Part shown: piece by piece, positions 26,583 through 35,746 of the stretch | Numbering within the stretch: position 1 is the stretch's first letter | How the letters are laid out: every line of letters begins with the position of its first letter | Assembly: GCA_016195915.1 (NCBI GenBank) | Contig: JACPYS010000042.1 | Span: 222,990 to 286,989 of the forward strand | Direction of reading: 5' to 3' | DNA: 64,000 bases | DNA from: Betaproteobacteria bacterium | GTDB lineage: Bacteria > Pseudomonadota > Gammaproteobacteria > Burkholderiales > SG8-39 | Translations under genes and position numbers: made by a program | Notes under the pieces: model-generated | What the model was told of the DNA's origin: nothing | What the model saw: the letters and a program-made list of their open reading frames with translations, nothing else | The model's database searches: none

Positions 26583-26612
26583 TAAATGGGGGCGGCAATC
26601 GACGAGTGCAAG
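26583..26612 (-). promoter_or_regulatory. Sigma-32 (RpoH)-like promoter of htpX
   Basis: Read on the minus strand: -35 CTTGCA (26612-26607), a 15-bp spacer, and -10 CCCCATTTA (26591-26583). Family consensus is CTTGAA, 13-17 bp, CCCCATnTA, so the -10 is a full match and the -35 differs at one base. It lies 100 bp before the htpX ATG in the 162-bp gap after the hydrolase gene. Confidence 0.7.
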
Positions 26613-26645
26613 AGGGAGGGTGTCGTGGTGCGTAACATCCCCAAT

Positions 26646-27317
26646 TTACATGTATCGCGGGCCGCCTCGGGCTCCCGCGAGCGCCCGGTCGGACACGAAC
26701 GGGTTCGACTCCCGCTCGGCACCGAAAGTCGAAACCGGTCCGTGGCCGGAAATGAACGTCACGTCGTCGCCGAGCGGCCATAGTTGTGCAGTGATGGACC
26801 GGATCAGCGTGTCATGGTCGCCACGCGGGAAATCGGTGCGGCCGATCGAACCCGCAAACAACACGTCCCCCACCAACGCGAGCCGCTCGCCGCGGTGGAA
26901 GAAGATCACGTGCCCCGGGGTGTGGCCCGGGCAGAAGCGCACTTCCAGCTCCTGGTTGCCGAAACGCACGCTGTCGCCGCCAGCCAGCCACCGGTCCGGG
27001 GTGAAGGCCTCCAGATGCGGGAAACCGAAGCGGCTGCCCTGCATCGGCAACTGGTCGATCCAGAAACGGTCTTCCTCGTGCGGACCCTCGACCGGCACGC
27101 CGAGCTGCTTGCGCAACTCCGCCGTACCGCCGCAATGATCGATGTGGCCGTGCGTGAGGAAGATCTTTTCCGGCGCCGCGCCGAATTTCTCCAGGGCGGC
27201 GACGATCTGGTCGAGATCTCCGCCCGGATCGACAATCGCGGCCCGGTTCGTTTCCTCGCACAGGAGGATCGAGCAGTTCTGCTGGAACGGAGTGACGGGA
27301 ATGATTCCGGCGCGCAT
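26646..27317 (-). CDS. Glyoxalase-II-like MBL-fold hydrolase
   Basis: A 223-residue protein with the full metallo-beta-lactamase metal set: THGHIDHCGG (HxHxDH), CPGHTPGH, VGDVLFAGSIGRTDFP (the bridging Asp) and SGHGP near the C-terminus. The opening MRAGIIPVTPFQQNCSI is typical of the small YcbL-like type II glyoxalase subgroup, which hydrolyses thioesters such as lactoylglutathione. It lacks the C-terminal substrate domain of classical GloB, so the physiological thioester is uncertain. Its ATG at 27317 is about 60 bp from the 3' end of the aspartate dehydrogenase gene on the same strand; co-transcription is possible. Confidence 0.92.
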   Translation of the reverse strand: MRAGIIPVTPFQQNCSILLCEETNRAAIVDPGGDLDQIVAALEKFGAAPEKIFLTHGHIDHCGGTAELRKQLGVPVEGPHEEDRFWIDQLPMQGSRFGFPHLEAFTPDRWLAGGDSVRFGNQELEVRFCPGHTPGHVIFFHRGERLALVGDVLFAGSIGRTDFPRGDHDTLIRSITAQLWPLGDDVTFISGHGPVSTFGAERESNPFVSDRALAGARGGPRYM

Positions 27318-27376
27318 GGCGGCGCGGACTGTATCACAGCACGAAGCGGTAATACGCCGCGGTGCGATGGTCCCGG

Positions 27377-28192
27377 TCAGGTGCCGTAACGCGTGCTGCC
27401 CCCCAGTTCGCGGATCGCGGCCAGCGCGGAAAAGCAGGCGAGCATCGAGGTCTTGGGGTTCTCGGGCATGGCCACCGACTCGAACTTGATGTCCACACGC
27501 CCGGTGCGCCCCGTGATGACGATGAAGTGCGTGTTGAATTGCAGCGCGGGGTCGGCCACGACCTTGAGGCGCGTGCGGTCGAAACCGATGCCCGCCATCG
27601 ACAGCACGGCGGCGATGTTTACGTTGGCCGGGAAATGCGGCACGCCTTCGCGTGCTGAGCCTTCGAACAGCACCGTTGCGCCTGAAAGCGCGTCGAGATT
27701 TACGCCGAGCCTTTCGACGTAGGGGATGCCTTTCCACGCCGCCGGCGGCTTCGTCACGGCGATACTGACCTCTTCGGCGCCGGCCAGACAGACGGCCTTG
27801 AGCGTGTCGAGACCACCGATTCCGCCCGAGGGGACATAGAGCAGCGCGCGATGCTGCGCCGCGGTTCGTTCCAGACGCTCGCGCAACGCGTCGTCGCACA
27901 GCGCTCCGGCGGACAAAGCGACAAACGAGACGCCGCGCGCAAGCACGGGTTCGGCGTATTCGCGCACCGCCTCGTGAGATGCGGCTTCCATCACGACCTC
28001 TGGTTCGGTCGCCATCATTTCTTCAAGTCCGACGACGAAAGGCACGCCGAATTCCTCCGCCAGCGGCCGGCCCTTGGAGCCGGCGCTTCGACCAGCGATC
28101 GCGACCACTGTCGCGTCGCCCAGGTCGCCCTTGCGGATGTGTTCCATTGCGAGGCGCGCGATTACGCCGCCTCCGATGATGCCTATGCGCAT
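27377..28192 (-). CDS. L-aspartate dehydrogenase family protein
   Basis: A 271-residue NAD(P) enzyme. It has the N-terminal Rossmann loop GIIGGGVIARLAMEHI, the family block VMEAASHEAVREYAEPVL, a YVPSGGIGGLD substrate segment, and VPHFPANVNIAAVLSMAGIG with the conserved catalytic His later in FNTHFIVITG. Known members oxidise L-aspartate to iminoaspartate/oxaloacetate and can feed NAD synthesis (NadX). No nadA or nadC is adjacent. The ATG at 28192 has GGAGG four bases upstream. It diverges from the defence island, whose first gene starts 132 bp away. Confidence 0.88.
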   Translation of the reverse strand: MRIGIIGGGVIARLAMEHIRKGDLGDATVVAIAGRSAGSKGRPLAEEFGVPFVVGLEEMMATEPEVVMEAASHEAVREYAEPVLARGVSFVALSAGALCDDALRERLERTAAQHRALLYVPSGGIGGLDTLKAVCLAGAEEVSIAVTKPPAAWKGIPYVERLGVNLDALSGATVLFEGSAREGVPHFPANVNIAAVLSMAGIGFDRTRLKVVADPALQFNTHFIVITGRTGRVDIKFESVAMPENPKTSMLACFSALAAIRELGGSTRYGT

Positions 28193-28324
28193 GCTTCCTC
28201 CCCGGGTCGATTCTGCCATAGCAAGATGCCTGCGCGCTTCGCGGTCTATGGGAGAATGGACCGAGAGGTGAAATGTGCAGAAGATTTTCAAGCGGCGTAG
28301 TCCTCACGAATTCGCAGGAACTGC

Positions 28325-31174
28325 GTGGAACTGACGGACTACCACGCCAAATACTTCGCCTACGAACTCACGCGCCGCTGTCCGCCCGACAGCGTCGAGA
28401 AGCTCGCGGCCGCTCTCGCCGATGCCCAGGTTGACCTGAACCCGCACCAGATCGATGCCGCGCTGTTCGCATTCAAATCCCCGCTTTCGCGAGGCGCCCT
28501 GCTTGCCGACGAGGTCGGGCTCGGAAAGACCATTGAAGCGGGCCTCGTGCTTTCGCAGAAATGGGCCGAGCGCAAGCGCTGTGTCCTCGTCATTACGCCC
28601 TCGAACCTGCGCAAGCAGTGGTACCAGGAACTGACCGAAAAGTTCTTCCTGCCCTGCCGGATTCTGGAATCGAAGTCGTACAACGCCGCGATCAGGCAGG
28701 GACAGTTTCGGCCGTTCGAAGCACCCGAGATCGTCATCTGCTCCTACCAGTTCGCCCGGAGCAAGGCGGGCGACGTGCACGCGATGCCGTGGGATCTCGT
28801 CGTAATCGATGAGGCGCATCGGTTGCGCAACGTGTACAAGCCCTCGAACGTGATCGCCAATACGCTTAAGCAGGCCCTCGCAGGAAAGGACAAGCTCCTT
28901 CTCACCGCAACCCCGCTGCAGAACTCGTTGCTGGAGCTTTTCGGCCTCGTGAGTTTCATCGACGAGCACGTGTTCGGCGACCTGAAGAGCTACCGCGAGA
29001 AGTTTGCCAACCTCAATCAGGAGCAGGTGTTTCAGACGCTCAAGGCGCGTCTCAGGCCGGTCTGCCACCGGACGCTCCGCCGCCAGGTGTTGGCCTACAT
29101 CAAGTTCACGCGACGTTTGCCGCTGCTGCAGGAGTTCACCCCCGAAGAAAGTGAAGACCATCTGTATCACCTGGTTTCCGAATACCTGCAACGGGACAAT
29201 CTCCAGGCACTGCCCGCAAGCCAGCGGTCCCTCATTACCCTGGTGCTCCGGAAACTCCTTGCGTCGTCCACCTTTGCGATCGCGGGGGCGCTGACGTCGA
29301 TGTCGAACCGGCTGAAGGCCAAGCTGCGCAGGCAGGAAGCGGCCGAGCCACTGGCCGACGAGCTCGACCAGGACTACGAGGCGCTCGGCGAAACCGCTGA
29401 GGAGTGGAGCGAAGACGAACGGCCCCCGCCGTTGTCGGACACTGGTCGCGCGGCCATCGAAGCGGAAGTGGCCGACCTTGACCAGTTCGCGCATCTTGCC
29501 GCCTCGATCGAGCACAACGCGAAAGGCAAGGCGCTGCTTCAAGCGCTCGGGATCGCCTTTGCCAAGGCGGCGGCGCTGGGCGCGGCCCAGAAAGCGATCA
29601 TTTTCACCGAGTCACGCCGCACGCAGAGCTATCTGCTGCGCGTCCTGGCCGATACCCCTTTTGCGGAAGGCATCGTGCTTTTCAACGGCTCGAACACCGA
29701 CGAACGGTCCAGGGAGATCTATGCCGCCTGGCTCGAGAAGCATCAAGGCAGCGATCGAGTGACCGGTTCGCGCACGGCGGATATGCGCTCCGCGCTCGTG
29801 GACTATTTCCGCGAGCAGGGCCGCATCATGATCGCCACCGAGGCCGGGGCCGAGGGCATCAACCTTCAGTTCTGCTCCCTGGTCGTGAACTACGACCTGC
29901 CCTGGAACCCGCAGAGGATCGAGCAACGCATCGGCCGCTGCCACCGCTACGGCCAGCAGCACGACGTGGTGGTGGTGAATTTCATCAACCGGAACAACGC
30001 GGCCGACCAGCACGTGTTCCGGTTGCTCGCCGAGAAATTCCTGCTCTTCGAGGGCGTGTTCGGGGCGAGCGACGAAATCCTCGGCGCGATCGAGTCCGGT
30101 GTGGACTTCGAGAAGCGCATCGCGGGCATTTACCAGCGCTGCCGCAGGCCGGAGGAAATTCAGAGCGCCTTCGATCAACTCCAGCTCGAGCTGACCCTGG
30201 AGATCGACGATTCCTTCATGCGCACGCGCCAGCAGTTGCTGGATCACTTCGACGACGAGGTGCGGGAGAAGCTCAAGCTGCGCGACGAAACCACCAAGGC
30301 CTATCTGAATCGCTTCGAGCGCATGCTCATGCAGCTCACTCGGCACGAGCTGGCGGGCCATGCCGAGTTTGTGGGGGACTCGGCGTTTCGGCTGAAATCG
30401 AGTCCCTTCGGCGATTCTATCCCGGCGGGGCTGTACGAGCTTCCGCGCCGCTCGGGCGAAGCCCATCTCTACCGGATGACCCATCCGCTCGCGGAGGCGG
30501 TGCTGGCCCGCGCCAAGGGCCGCGAATTGCCTGCCGCGGAAATCCATCTTGCCTACAGCGACCACGCGGGGAAGATCAGCCTGCTCGAACCCATAGTGGG
30601 GAAGGCGGGGTGGCTCACGCTCAGCCTGTTTTCGATCGAATCGCTTGATCAGGGGGAGGACCATCTGATTTTCTCTGCCGCGACCGACGACGGGCTGGCG
30701 CTGGATGACGAAGCGGCGGTCCGGCTGCTGACCCTGCCTGGCCGGGTGACCGGCGGCGCCGGCAAACCGCCACCGGGCACACCGCTCAATGCGGTCACGA
30801 GCGAGCGGCAGCAGGCGATCCAGCGCGGCATTTCCGAGCGGAACGGCCGGATCTTCGAAGCCGAGGTCGACAAACTCGAAGGCTGGGCGGACGATCTCAA
30901 GCTCGGCCTGGAGCGAGAGATCAAGGAACTGGATCGCCAGATCCGCGAGGCGCGGCGCGCGGCGACCATGGCCCTTACACTAGAGGAAAAGCTCGCGGGG
31001 CAGAAGACGATCAAGGTGCTGGAGGCGCAGCGCAACCAGAAGCGGCGGTCGCTGTTTGATGCGCAGGACCAGGTGGACCGGCAGCGGGAGGAGATCATTG
31101 CGAATATCGAGGGTAAGCTAGCGCAGAAGACGGAACGGCGGGAGTTGCTTTCCCTGCGGTGGCGGCTCGGGTGA
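28325..31174 (+). CDS. SNF2-family helicase/ATPase of the defence island
   Basis: A 949-residue protein. The SNF2 ATPase core starts near residue 45 (LNPHQIDAAL) with motif I DEVGLGKTIEAG (about 61-72), motif II DEAH (162), motif III LTATPLQN (about 197), and C-terminal helicase motifs ATEAGAEGINLQF (about 503) and QRIGRCHRYGQ (about 535). The last 100 residues form a basic coiled coil. It resembles RapA/HepA-like and DISARM DrmD-like translocases, but no DISARM partner is nearby. The start is GTG 28325. Composition is high-GC like the chromosome. Its place ahead of an ATPase, DinD, a methyltransferase and Res suggests a DNA-translocating part of a modification-based defence locus (inference). 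Confidence 0.9.
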   Translation: MELTDYHAKYFAYELTRRCPPDSVEKLAAALADAQVDLNPHQIDAALFAFKSPLSRGALLADEVGLGKTIEAGLVLSQKWAERKRCVLVITPSNLRKQWYQELTEKFFLPCRILESKSYNAAIRQGQFRPFEAPEIVICSYQFARSKAGDVHAMPWDLVVIDEAHRLRNVYKPSNVIANTLKQALAGKDKLLLTATPLQNSLLELFGLVSFIDEHVFGDLKSYREKFANLNQEQVFQTLKARLRPVCHRTLRRQVLAYIKFTRRLPLLQEFTPEESEDHLYHLVSEYLQRDNLQALPASQRSLITLVLRKLLASSTFAIAGALTSMSNRLKAKLRRQEAAEPLADELDQDYEALGETAEEWSEDERPPPLSDTGRAAIEAEVADLDQFAHLAASIEHNAKGKALLQALGIAFAKAAALGAAQKAIIFTESRRTQSYLLRVLADTPFAEGIVLFNGSNTDERSREIYAAWLEKHQGSDRVTGSRTADMRSALVDYFREQGRIMIATEAGAEGINLQFCSLVVNYDLPWNPQRIEQRIGRCHRYGQQHDVVVVNFINRNNAADQHVFRLLAEKFLLFEGVFGASDEILGAIESGVDFEKRIAGIYQRCRRPEEIQSAFDQLQLELTLEIDDSFMRTRQQLLDHFDDEVREKLKLRDETTKAYLNRFERMLMQLTRHELAGHAEFVGDSAFRLKSSPFGDSIPAGLYELPRRSGEAHLYRMTHPLAEAVLARAKGRELPAAEIHLAYSDHAGKISLLEPIVGKAGWLTLSLFSIESLDQGEDHLIFSAATDDGLALDDEAAVRLLTLPGRVTGGAGKPPPGTPLNAVTSERQQAIQRGISERNGRIFEAEVDKLEGWADDLKLGLEREIKELDRQIREARRAATMALTLEEKLAGQKTIKVLEAQRNQKRRSLFDAQDQVDRQREEIIANIEGKLAQKTERRELLSLRWRLG

Positions 31175-31265
31175 GGCGTCCGCGAAACATCATGTTTTGT
31201 CATGTATTGTATGTATCGCAAAGCGCCCAACACGCAGGCACTTACGCTGCCATGAGGCTCAATTC

Positions 31266-32585
31266 ATGTACGTCAGCAAAGTAAATCTCCGGAACATCCG
31301 CGGTTTTGCGGATCTCGATTTCGACTTGAGGCGTCCCGACGGGACGTACGCTGGCTGGACCGTCTTCACTGGCGACAACGGTTCGGGCAAGAGCACTCTG
31401 CTCAAGGCCATTGCCATCGGATTGACCGGCAAGGATACGGCTCGCGCACTGCAACCGAGCTTTCACCGTTGGATTCGGGATGGCGCCGAGAACGGTGAAG
31501 CCTCCATCCAACTGGAAATCGTTCGCCGCACAGAGGACGACGCCCTGGTCGAGTCCGGCAAGGCGCCCTCTGATAGCTTTCCGGCCAAGATAATTCTGAA
31601 GAACGGCGGGAAGGAACCGCAACTTGCGGCAGCGGTTCCCGCGAAGAAACCGTCGAACTATTCCACGCCGGAGCGAACGATGTGGTCGCCCGATTCGCGG
31701 GGTTGGTTTTCTTGCGGGTACGGTCCGTTTCGCCGTGTTTTTGGAGCCTCGCCCGAAGCAACCCGGCAGATGGTTGCCCCCGCGACCGAACGTTTTGTCA
31801 CGATGTTTCAGGAAGCTGCGTCACTCGCGGAGGTGGATCAGTGGCTGCGAAACCTGAAGCACAAGGAATTGGAGAACAGGGCGTCCGAGCGCGAGCAACT
31901 CGCGCTAGTGCTGGAACTTCTACGGGACGATCTGATGCCCAACGAGATTGCCGTAGACCGTGTGGACTCGGACGGGCTGTGGTTGAAGGACCGAAACGGC
32001 GTGCAACTGGCTTGGGGCGAGATGAGCGATGGATACCGTGCTGCCGCAGCCTTGCTTGCCGACATCGTGCGACATCTCATCGGCATCTATGGCATTGACG
32101 GTCTGACGGAGCACGGCCCGGATGACGAGATGCGCATCAAGCGTAGCGGCGTCGTGCTGATCGATGAAATTGACGCCCATCTCCATCCCGAATGGCAACG
32201 GGGAATCGGCTTCTCGCTCAAGCGTCATTTTCCGAACATTCAGTTCCTGGTGACGAGCCATAGCCCCATCATTTGCCAGGCGGCCGATCCGAACGGCCTC
32301 TTCGTCTTACAGGAACCCGGGTGCGACGTGCAGCCCGGGCCGCTCACCAAGGAAGAGTACGAAAGGGTCATTGCCGCACGGCCGGACACCATTCTGCTGA
32401 CGCGGGCGTTCGGATTGCAGAACACCCGCTCGCCGCGAGCCGTGAAGGGGCGGGCGGAATATGCCAGGCTCCAGGCAAAGAAGCATGCGGGCGGGAAGCT
32501 CACGCGGCAGGAACGGGAAAGAGCCGGGCAGCTTCGCATCTACGCCGAAGTGCCCGAGGAGACCTGTGTACAGGCGTTCGCCTGA
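31266..32585 (+). CDS. AAA (RecF/OLD-like) ATPase
   Basis: A 439-residue ABC/SMC-type ATPase. It opens MYVSKVNLRNIRGF, has Walker A GDNGSGKST (about 36-44), Walker B with the catalytic acidic pair VVLIDEIDAHLHPEWQ (about 295) and a TSHSP switch (about 331). No TOPRIM or HNH domain follows, so it is not a complete OLD nuclease or Septu pair; an unmarked C-terminal basic tail is present. The ATG at 31266 is preferred over an upstream in-frame ATG at 31197, which adds a stretch with no family likeness. Likely a regulatory or sensor ATPase of the island; a 91-bp gap separates it from the helicase gene. Confidence 0.85.
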   Translation: MYVSKVNLRNIRGFADLDFDLRRPDGTYAGWTVFTGDNGSGKSTLLKAIAIGLTGKDTARALQPSFHRWIRDGAENGEASIQLEIVRRTEDDALVESGKAPSDSFPAKIILKNGGKEPQLAAAVPAKKPSNYSTPERTMWSPDSRGWFSCGYGPFRRVFGASPEATRQMVAPATERFVTMFQEAASLAEVDQWLRNLKHKELENRASEREQLALVLELLRDDLMPNEIAVDRVDSDGLWLKDRNGVQLAWGEMSDGYRAAAALLADIVRHLIGIYGIDGLTEHGPDDEMRIKRSGVVLIDEIDAHLHPEWQRGIGFSLKRHFPNIQFLVTSHSPIICQAADPNGLFVLQEPGCDVQPGPLTKEEYERVIAARPDTILLTRAFGLQNTRSPRAVKGRAEYARLQAKKHAGGKLTRQERERAGQLRIYAEVPEETCVQAFA

Positions 32586-32719
32586 AGGTCGCCGAGGCGA
32601 AACCGCAGACCGCGTACCGGAATACGTTGGCGGTTGACGGGGAGGGTGCCTACGCGACGGCTGTCTCAACGCTCGGCGGCAGGTTCATCGAAGAACTGGA
32701 ACCGCACTTGCGGCAATAG
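32582..32719 (+). pseudogene. Gene scrap matching the C-terminus of the 35825-36376 protein
   Basis: In the frame ending at 32719 the sequence reads LKVAEAKPQTAYRNTLAVDG and then a further 25 residues. The first block matches, at protein and DNA level, the end of the gene at 35825-36376 (LKVAEVRRLTAYLNTLTVDG); both share GTTGACGGGGAG. No start or upstream part is present here, and it overlaps the last codon of the AAA ATPase. Best read as the tail of a lost paralogue left by recombination. Confidence 0.5.
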
Positions 32720-32760
32720 GTGGAAATCCATACAGTATTGGTTTCTCAGCGGAGGCTGCA

Positions 32761-33654
32761 ATGAGCAAGGCCCATCTGCCGGCGGCGCGCGAATCGTTCG
32801 AGTCGCTCAAGCAGAGCAACGAGCATGGCGCCGAGTACTGGAGCGCCCGAAAACTGCAGCCGTTGCTGGGCTACAGCCAGTGGCGGCGCTTCCAACAGGC
32901 CATCGACCGTGCCAAGGCTTCATGCGCGACCTCGGGAAACAACCCTGAGCATCACTTTGCCGGCGCCGGCAAACCGATCACTGGCGGCAAGGGCGCCGTT
33001 CAAGTCGTCGATGACTACCACCTGTCGCGCTTCGCCTGCTACCTCATCGCTCAGAACGGCGACCCGCGAAAGCCCGAGATCGCGTACGCGCAAAAGTACT
33101 TCGCCGTCCAGGCACGGCGCCAGGAGCTGAGCGACCAAGCCGCCGCCGACGTCGAGCGGCTCGAACTGCGCAAGCAGACCGCCGAGGAGTTCAAGGCCCT
33201 CTCCAGCGCGGCGCAGGACGCGGGTGTACAGGGCAAGATGTTCGGCGTTTTCCACGATGCCGGCTACAAGGGACTGTACGGCGGTTTGGGCCGCGACGCG
33301 ATCAAACAGCGAAAAGCCATCGGCGACAAGGACAACCTGCTCGATCGCATGAACGCCACGGAATTGGCCGCCAATCAGTTCCGCATGACGCAGACGCGCG
33401 ACAAGCTGGCGCGCGAGCGCGTGCGCAGCCAACCCCAGGCGATCCGGACGCATGAACAGGTCGGCACGGAAGTGCGTGACGCCATCAAGCGGATCGGCGG
33501 CACCTTGCCCGAGAACATTCCGCCGGCCGAGCACATCAAGGAAGTGGCGAAGCGCCTCAAGGGCGCGACGCCGAAGCTGGAACTGGACAAGCGGGATGCG
33601 GGTGCTCTGCTCGGCCAGGATGGCCGAGGCAAGGACACTGATGATGCTGAGTGA
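32761..33654 (+). CDS. dinD: DinD-like protein (Bro-N/KilA-type DNA-damage-inducible protein D)
   Basis: A 297-residue protein with the DinD layout: an N-terminal Bro-N-like region (YWSARKLQPLLGYSQWRRFQ and VVDDYHLSRFACYLIAQNGD), then AYAQKYFAVQARRQE and a C-terminal helical part (NQFRMTQTRDKL). E. coli DinD is SOS-induced and inhibits RecA filament formation; homologues recur in defence loci. No LexA box of the CTGT-N8-ACAG type is visible upstream, so SOS control is not supported here. The ATG at 32761 has GCGGAGG close by. The 3' end overlaps the next small gene by 14 bp. Confidence 0.9.
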   Translation: MSKAHLPAARESFESLKQSNEHGAEYWSARKLQPLLGYSQWRRFQQAIDRAKASCATSGNNPEHHFAGAGKPITGGKGAVQVVDDYHLSRFACYLIAQNGDPRKPEIAYAQKYFAVQARRQELSDQAAADVERLELRKQTAEEFKALSSAAQDAGVQGKMFGVFHDAGYKGLYGGLGRDAIKQRKAIGDKDNLLDRMNATELAANQFRMTQTRDKLARERVRSQPQAIRTHEQVGTEVRDAIKRIGGTLPENIPPAEHIKEVAKRLKGATPKLELDKRDAGALLGQDGRGKDTDDAE

Positions 33655-33967
33655 CGTCGCTGGCGACAAGCAGTACTTTGTCGGAATGATTGATGACGTT
33701 CGCGCCAAGCTCGCCCGCCTCGCGGACAACAGTCCGATCAAACGCTGCTTTCCGGAGGCCCGGCTCGACGCGATCGACGTAAAGATCGAGGCAAACAGCA
33801 CTGAGAGCCTGGAATGGGGCCACTGGCAACCCGCATCCCTCTTTCTTAGAAGCAGTTCCGACGCAGCGGTACAAGCATTCGATGACGATTTGCGGCTCGT
33901 TGAAAGTCGTGGGGGGTGCAAGAGGCCGGCAGTTTGCCAAGTCCGGCAAATCGGCCAATCTCTTTGA
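33641..33967 (+). CDS. Small hypothetical protein, possibly decayed
   Basis: 108 residues from the ATG at 33641, which overlaps the dinD 3' end. I recognise no family. It is acidic-to-neutral with no signal peptide or membrane helix. The last 20 residues (after VESRG) look like out-of-frame translation, because a different frame becomes more protein-like from about 33890. The original gene may have continued there, so this could be the 5' part of a frameshifted gene. Confidence 0.4.
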   Translation: MMLSDVAGDKQYFVGMIDDVRAKLARLADNSPIKRCFPEARLDAIDVKIEANSTESLEWGHWQPASLFLRSSSDAAVQAFDDDLRLVESRGGCKRPAVCQVRQIGQSL

Positions 33968-34106
33968 GGTTATTTCTCCGAGTGGAAAGAAGTTCACGCC
34001 ACCGCTAAATCGTTGCTGGAGCAGAAGTCTGGATGGTTTTGCCGCTCTGCGGGCCATGGCGTTTCTCGAAAACAATCAGTGCCGACGTTCGAATTTCTGC
34101 AAATGA
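33882..34106 (+). pseudogene. Remnant with methyltransferase-like PSGK...PP...CW motif
   Basis: In this frame the stretch RQFAKSGKSANLFEVISPSG, then KKFTPPLNRCW, resembles the motif between catalytic blocks in Mod-type methyltransferases; the intact Mod at 38307-39980 reads TPSGRVIAGPPKGMYW at the equivalent place. There is no flanking DPPY or FxGxG. Either a scrap of a lost methyltransferase, or the continuation of the 33641 gene after a frameshift. Low confidence. Confidence 0.3.
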
Positions 34107-34113
34107 GGACAGC

Positions 34114-35574
34114 ATGACGGAGAGCGGCAAGCTGCTTAATCTCGTCCGAGAACTGGTGGCCTTGCCGGCTGAAAGCGAGTGGCTCGAGTTCAAACACAAC
34201 AATGCCGATCCAGCGGACATTGGGGAATACATCTCGGCCCTTTCCAACTCCGCAGTCCTGCACAAGAAGCAATGCGCATACATCGTATGGGGAATTGCCG
34301 ACAGGACGCACGAGGTCATTGGTACGTCATTTCGTCCACGGCAAACCAAGGTGGGAAACGAGGAACTTGAGAACTGGCTGGTCACTCAACTCGATCCGCG
34401 AATCGACGTACGGATCCGAGAAGGTGATTTTGAAGGGACGCCGATTGTGCTTTTTGAAATTCAGTCCGCATTCGGTCGCCCTGTTCGGTTCAAGGGAGTG
34501 GAGTACGTGCGCGTGGGTACCTACAAGAAAAGGCTCCATGACCATCCGGAAAAGGAGCGCTTGCTTTGGCGGATTTTCGAGCAGACGCCCTTTGAGAAAG
34601 GGATCGCGAAAAAGAACGCGGCGGCGGATGAAGTCCTGGACCTCCTCGACTACCCGAACTATTTCCGGTTGGCGCAAGCACCGCTTCCGGAAAATCGAGA
34701 GGCAATCCTTGAGCGTTTGACCTCGGAGAGGGTTATTGCGCGGGTCGCCGGAGACGGTTATGACATTTCGAATATCGGGGCGACACTTTTTGCGCGGAGC
34801 CTCAAGGAGTTCGACCGCCTTGCCAGAAAGACACTGCGGATCGTCGTTTACTCAGGTGACAATCGGGTGAAAGCGGTGAAAGAGCAGGAACGCACGGCGG
34901 GATACGGCGTCGATTTCGAGGAAGCCATCAGGTATCTCAACGATCAACTTCCGCGGAACGAACAGATCGGCCAGGCGCTTCGTCGTGAAGTGCCCGCATA
35001 CCCGGAGATTGCAGTCCGGGAGCTTGTCGCCAACGCACTCATTCACCAGGATTTCAGCATTGTTGGCGCAGGACCGATGGTCGAGATCTTTTCCGACCGC
35101 ATGGAGATATCCAACCCCGGCCAACCTCTCATCGATACGCGGCGCTTCATCGACGAGCCACCCCGATCGCGGAACGAAACGTTGGCCTCGTTGATGCGGC
35201 GATTGAACATTTGCGAGGAGCGCGGCAGCGGCATCGACAAGGTGATATTCAGCGTTGAACTGTTTCAGCTGCCAGCCCCGGACTTCCGGGTTGCGGGGGA
35301 TGGCACGGTCGCGGTTTTGTACAGCCCCCGCCAGTTCGCCCAGATGGGCAGGCAGGAACGAATGCGGGCGTGTTATCAGCACGCGTGCATTCAGTACGTG
35401 TCCGGCAAGCGAATGTCGAACGCGTCTCTGCGGAAACGTCTCGGCATTACTGACGCGAACTACCCGCTCGCTTCCCGAATCATTCGGGATACCATCGAGG
35501 AAGATTTGCTAAAGGCGCATGGCGAGGGGTCGGGCGCCAAGAAAAAGGCAACATACGTTCCGTATTGGGCCTGA
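34114..35574 (+). CDS. AlbA_2 (Schlafen-like) and HATPase-type transcriptional regulator-like protein
   Basis: A 486-residue protein. The N-terminal AlbA_2/Schlafen-like domain (about 15-140) begins ESEWLEFKHN and contains YVRVGTYKK. The middle has the HATPase_c_4 signature AVRELVANALIHQDFS (about 312-327) and NPGQPLIDTRRF, ERGSGIDKV. The C-terminal third is a winged-helix region. This family (often called ATP-dependent DNA helicase RecG-like or transcriptional regulator) is frequent in defence islands; the Schlafen-type domain can act on RNA. The ATG at 34114 has GAGGAC upstream. Codon use and GC are lower than in the helicase gene, marking the start of the foreign core. Confidence 0.88.
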   Translation: MTESGKLLNLVRELVALPAESEWLEFKHNNADPADIGEYISALSNSAVLHKKQCAYIVWGIADRTHEVIGTSFRPRQTKVGNEELENWLVTQLDPRIDVRIREGDFEGTPIVLFEIQSAFGRPVRFKGVEYVRVGTYKKRLHDHPEKERLLWRIFEQTPFEKGIAKKNAAADEVLDLLDYPNYFRLAQAPLPENREAILERLTSERVIARVAGDGYDISNIGATLFARSLKEFDRLARKTLRIVVYSGDNRVKAVKEQERTAGYGVDFEEAIRYLNDQLPRNEQIGQALRREVPAYPEIAVRELVANALIHQDFSIVGAGPMVEIFSDRMEISNPGQPLIDTRRFIDEPPRSRNETLASLMRRLNICEERGSGIDKVIFSVELFQLPAPDFRVAGDGTVAVLYSPRQFAQMGRQERMRACYQHACIQYVSGKRMSNASLRKRLGITDANYPLASRIIRDTIEEDLLKAHGEGSGAKKKATYVPYWA

Positions 35575-35746
35575 CGGTATGTAGCGCGATGTAACTCGGA
35601 CGCCTTCCTGCCTCGGGTGAACAGGCGCAACAACTTGTTTTCTCTCAGTTCCCATTTATGTTGATATGTGCCACAAGGGCGTTTTAAACTAGAACCCTCG
35701 ATCAATCAATGCGTTGCCAATGGCGTGACAAGGTAAGAAAACGCTA

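Noticed and set aside
28325..31174. Calling the SNF2 gene DISARM drmD
   Set aside because: No drmA, drmB, drmC or DISARM methylase is present; the neighbours belong to a type III-like set.
32563..32574. CCTGTGTACAGG palindrome before dinD as an SOS box
   Set aside because: A LexA box needs CTGT and ACAG eight bases apart; here the gap is two, and it lies within the AAA coding sequence nearly 190 bp upstream of dinD.
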